From Escallonia rubra (taxonomy: Eukaryota; Streptophyta; Magnoliopsida; Escalloniales; Escalloniaceae), in assembly GCA_033065855.1 (NCBI GenBank), contig JAVXUO010001469.1:40578-104577 (forward strand): a stretch of 64,000 nucleotides of DNA, read 5' to 3'. Positions 61,101-64,000 of the stretch are shown here, piece after piece. The position numbers and the translations under genes are program-made. Each line of letters starts with the position of its first letter. The first letter of the stretch is position 1. Under the pieces are notes generated by a model. The model was not told the DNA's origin. It ran no database searches and was given only the letters and a program-made list of their open reading frames with translations.

Positions 61101-63463
61101 CCAACTTCCATACAAAAACCAAAGGGACTGCAAGACACAACCAGCAGTTCCTCACCACCCAAAAGAAAAAAACCACCAGGACACCAAACCGAATGCAAAA
61201 ACACTCGTGGCCGCTGCTGTATAAAGCAGGAGGAACTGAAGGCTCCGGGAGGGCTGGAAGAAGAGATCTCGCCCTTCTTCTTGCTTATTTGCTCTTCAGA
61301 CAATAGTCTTTTCTTTTCCTTTTTCTGTATGTAAGTTATCTATAAAAGAATCACAATTCCCAACTTTTCCCTTTGCGTATGTTAACCAAAGGATCAGTAA
61401 AAGAATATAAGGAGCCCGGGTAGGAGTCCTTAACTAGTTCTCACCCAAGGAGGCACAATCATGTTACAGATACCTAATATGCATGAAGTGTACAAGAGAG
61501 AGAAACAGATAAAAGAATCCTCCTCTCAGAGTAGGGCAAGGGAGGGGGTCCACAAGCAGGTTGCATTCGCCCAAAACCCAAGACGCACTCTATGTATACC
61601 ATAAGACCCAAATGTGGTTGCCCATGACGACTGCCACTCTCAACAACAACTGTCCAATTTGACACATATAGGGACACACACGGACCTGCCTTCACCAGCT
61701 AAAACTCTCCTCGTTGTAGAGTCAAGCACCAGCTTCCATAGAAAAACCATAGGCATTGGTCACTCCATAAAACAACATCCAACAAGAGACAAACCACCAT
61801 CATATACCCTGACGTTGCTGCCTCACGACCCAGACCATAGCATCAGCCCCTTTCAACATTGCACCAGAGAGCAAGCCTGACTAAGGAATGGCTAGGTTTT
61901 CTAGAGGGAAGTTAGCTTAATATACACCACGAGGAAAAGTAAAATCTTTTGTCCTCTTCTCCTCCAATATAAATGGCAATTACGCTTCTCCGTCAGCTTT
62001 GCAAATAGAGCACCCATTAACATATATTTTCTTCCAACTTCGCACATGTTGACACATATATGATGACCTCCCAAAAAGAGGAAAGGAGCCCGTCCTCGAA
62101 GCCGAGTAATGCCGCACTACTGTGTAAGGATATCACAAAAGATAAGTCAAACCCCCTTTCTTCTTGCATTTCTACTTAGTCAAACAGGCTACAACAAAAG
62201 CAGCTTCCGGTCTTAATGGTTACAATCACTAATACTCGATCTCTAGGCCAATATCCTGAATCACCTCTAACAACCCAAGTACAATTGAGTAAAAATTCCC
62301 TTGCTTCAAGTAAAATGCCACTCAACATTTTCTTCCAACATGTCTCCAGATGACATCAAATTCATTACATCTTACTTTCGTGCTAAAAGTTATTGTTACT
62401 TGCCAATTTGTGCCAAAAAAATGATAAGCCAACCTCAACAATGTCGCTCTAAGAAATTAGTACAATCTAATCAACAAGATGAGTAAATTTTCACAAATGC
62501 AGTAGATGATTTGGTGTGATACTTACTTAAGATATCTTAGGGGGGATGCAGTAGAGAAAACAAGTTTTAATGGCTATTATCAACGAAAGAACCTACCTGA
62601 AAGGTCTTCATGGACATATTCCTTAAAGCATATATAAGTGTGACCCAAAATTCTATCAAGCCACAGAAGACAGAAATCAAATTCACCAAAGTAATAAGCA
62701 ACTTGAAAAGCTGATGATAATAGAGGCTGAAGCTGCTCGCCACGCTATTTAGAAAGCTGGAGAAGTGAAGTCATCTCGTGTCCATATAGAAGGTGACGCT
62801 AAAGCAGTAGTGAAATAGAAGAATACAAACATACATAATAGGTCTATCATCAGGGATGTTAGAAAAGAACGAGGGATGTTCAAGGACTGTAAATTCACAT
62901 TTAGGAGACGTGAATGTAATAGGTGACTCATAGCATAGCCATGCTTACCCTTGGAGCGGCCAATGGTGCCTGGTGGTCTGATTCTTTTGTTAGCTGGCTG
63001 TTAGACCAAGCTAGGGATGATTGTAGGGCTTAAGCCCACCTTTCATCCATAAAATTTCCTAACTTTTGATAAAAAATAATAAAAACAAATAAGAAAGTAA
63101 AAAGCAGCTTGTAGTAACAAACATCGCAGTGCCTGCTATAACCAGTATCTTTTATTCCTTTTTTGCTTCTCTCTTTCTTTCTTTCTTGTCATATTGCTTT
63201 CGACAAAAGAGAAAATTAATCTTTACAGCAAACAGAAAATTACTAGCTCTGACCCACGTAAAGTAGAAGAAACTGAGCAAAACCAATTCAAAAATGATGG
63301 GACATTCTTACCCTTTCATACTCATCTAGCCAGATCTCCTCCTCAGATGCGTGTCTCCATTTCTCCACCTTGTCCAAAATATCTTTCCTGCTTAGAGCTT
63401 GTTCTTTGGCTTTCGCAATCTGGTCATCCATGCTTGAAAGAAGATCAGATAGATCAACGTTTC
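55146..63463 (-). CDS. MAP65: MAP65 / PRC1 / Ase1-family microtubule-associated protein, 3' part (five exons)
   Basis: Coding exons in transcript order: 63,463-63,312; 60,213-60,126; 56,036-55,963; 55,880-55,806; 55,403-55,146 (stop TAA). All junctions are GT-AG and the phases agree, giving 214 residues of C-terminal protein. The sequence carries [20 protein letters not shown], the very conserved [20 protein letters not shown] plus [27 protein letters not shown] and [20 protein letters not shown]. The tail is basic and Ser/Thr-rich, ending [14 protein letters not shown]. These segments form the microtubule-binding spectrin-like domain and the disordered tail of proteins that cross-link antiparallel microtubules in cortical arrays and the phragmoplast. 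Two TP sites in the tail ([14 protein letters not shown]) could be kinase targets; inference. N-terminal exons lie beyond the window. Two introns are long (4,089 and 3,098 bp) and hold a Gypsy fossil and a LINE tail. The coding exons look intact. The isoform number is not assigned. Confidence 0.95.
57589..58160 (+). repeat. 5' LTR of the Gypsy fossil
   Basis: TG...CA ends, TATA-like cctataaatagatagg at about 57,859, primer site directly after. No second copy in the window. Confidence 0.8.
57589..59935 (+). mobile_element. Gypsy-type LTR retrotransposon fossil in a MAP65 intron, 3'-truncated
   Basis: A 572-bp LTR (57,589-58,160) starts tgtaacaccccgcataattt and ends gttcgtgaca. It is followed by a tRNA-Met primer site (tggtatcagagcttgg). 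The interior holds gag ([18 protein letters not shown], about 58,770), a CCHC knuckle ([13 protein letters not shown], about 59,288) and an aspartic-protease-like region (59,490-59,815). Reverse transcriptase, integrase and the 3' LTR are missing. The right limit is approximate. It lies antisense to the MAP65 gene, within the intron between 56,037 and 60,125. It is broken, with several breaks plus the large truncation. Confidence 0.88.
60455..60880. repeat. Direct duplication, about 200 bp x 2, in a MAP65 intron
   Basis: Copy 1 about 60,455-60,655 and copy 2 about 60,686-60,880, offset about 231 bp. Shared phrases: cctaccaaatatgttgattc, gggagggaccacttttcctg, cagcagaaagggc and ttatatttggaggact. 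The copies differ by scattered substitutions and a small indel. Confidence 0.88.
60881..62699. other. MAP65 intron sequence, nothing recognised
   Basis: Intron between exons 60,126-60,213 and 63,312-63,463. At about 61,020-61,300 the complement is G/T-rich and somewhat like a LINE leader, but no domain supports this. No RNA gene seen. Confidence 0.45.
62700..63085 (+). mobile_element. L1-type LINE, 3' end with RNase H remnant
   Basis: The plus strand reads [11 protein letters not shown], then [24 protein letters not shown] and [20 protein letters not shown]. This is the RNase H (RVT_3-type) tail found at the C terminus of plant L1 ORF2 (family: E-A-x-A...V.VEGDS..V......F....REcNxxAh.LA). 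Stop codons interrupt the frame after HAI and after AVVK. A 3' untranslated stretch (ccataaaatttcctaac) and an A-rich end (gataaaaaataataaaaaca) follow. Everything upstream of RNase H is missing, as is usual for 5'-truncated LINE copies. It lies in the MAP65 intron, antisense to the gene. Confidence 0.8.
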
Positions 63464-63685
63464 CTGCAGAATAAACCCAACAATTAATGAACTTTCATCA
63501 CGCCAATTTCAGTCTTTAAACTGCCCATGCAACAAAATCTAATTCACATACGGAAAAAACATTCAGGATAAAGTTAAATCAGATAAACTTTTCTTCATTG
63601 ACGCAAAAAGGAGAAAGTGCTAGAGCTACACAATTACATGTAGATAGCTAACAAATACTCTAGCCTTTGGAAACGTAAAACATTA

Positions 63686-64000
63686 GGGTTGATTGCAAAA
63701 CAGTCCATTGTGCTTTGGCCATGTCCGTGCCTCCACTCCTCCCTCCGTCCATCTCCTCTAAGACAATCAGCCGCGCACCACCTCCTGCATCACAACCACA
63801 AATATGTCACACCCAATCCTGCAACGATCCCCTGTCACCACCAAATGGCTGCCCCCATTCCGTCCCCTGAGAAAAACTTCCTTTCACCTCCAGTCGCTAC
63901 CATGGCTGACACCACCACCAACCGCCACATCTCAAAGCCCCTCCTCGATCGCCCACCACAGCCCCAATTGCCTATCTTGAATCCAGATTGATCTTTAAAT
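63686..64000. mobile_element. Possible MULE-like element entering the right edge
   Basis: Starts gggttgattgcaaaacagtc, followed within about 60 bp by GC-rich, proline/histidine-codon-rich sequence open in several frames. This is the same architecture as the Pack-MULEs at 2,937, 30,491 and 48,919. The other end is outside the window, so neither inverted repeats nor a target duplication can be tested. Confidence 0.35.

Overview
This is nuclear DNA from a flowering plant, most likely a dicot. The evidence is GT-AG spliced genes with AT-rich introns, two plant-type protein families (a WAT1/UMAMIT transporter and a MAP65 microtubule-associated protein), and a dense load of plant-type mobile elements: CACTA, MULE, Copia, Gypsy and L1. 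The species cannot be decided from the sequence alone.

Only two host genes look alive. The first is a complete seven-exon WAT1-related (nodulin MtN21/EamA) transporter gene at 13,811-16,393 (+), encoding 396 residues with every splice site intact. The second is the 3' part of a MAP65 gene on the minus strand. Five coding exons lie between 63,463 and 55,146, encoding the conserved microtubule-binding region and the C-terminal tail. Its 5' exons lie beyond the right edge of the window. Two host-gene fossils were also found: a broken piece of the chloroplast ATP synthase gamma-chain gene (about 5.0-5.5 kb, minus strand), and a piece of a pectin methylesterase-inhibitor (PMEI) gene carried inside a Mutator-like element (49.26-49.56 kb).

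The rest is mainly repeats. 1-1,047: right end of a CACTA transposon. 2,937-4,065 and 30,491-31,624: two whole MULE-type elements of one family, each with a perfect 9-bp target duplication. 5.6-9.2 kb (minus): old truncated non-autonomous LTR element. 40,410-45,774 (+): a young whole member of the same family. 18.65-28.06 kb: a long AT-rich array of degenerate repeats, split by a 5,073-bp CACTA element (22,648-27,720, target duplication AGG). 34,749-38,479: short Copia-type fossil with 935-bp LTRs. About 48.5-53.45 kb: old Copia fossil with a PMEI-carrying Pack-MULE nested in it. Within MAP65 introns: a Gypsy fossil (57.59-59.93 kb) and an L1-type LINE tail (62.70-63.09 kb), both antisense to the gene.

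The two live genes show no functional link. The main interest is genome dynamics: repeated capture of host gene fragments by MULEs, a recently active LTR family without a visible polymerase, an array of short palindromes inside that family, and a complex AT-rich array. Coordinates of spliced genes and of elements with target duplications come from reading junctions directly. Boundaries given as approximate are marked so.
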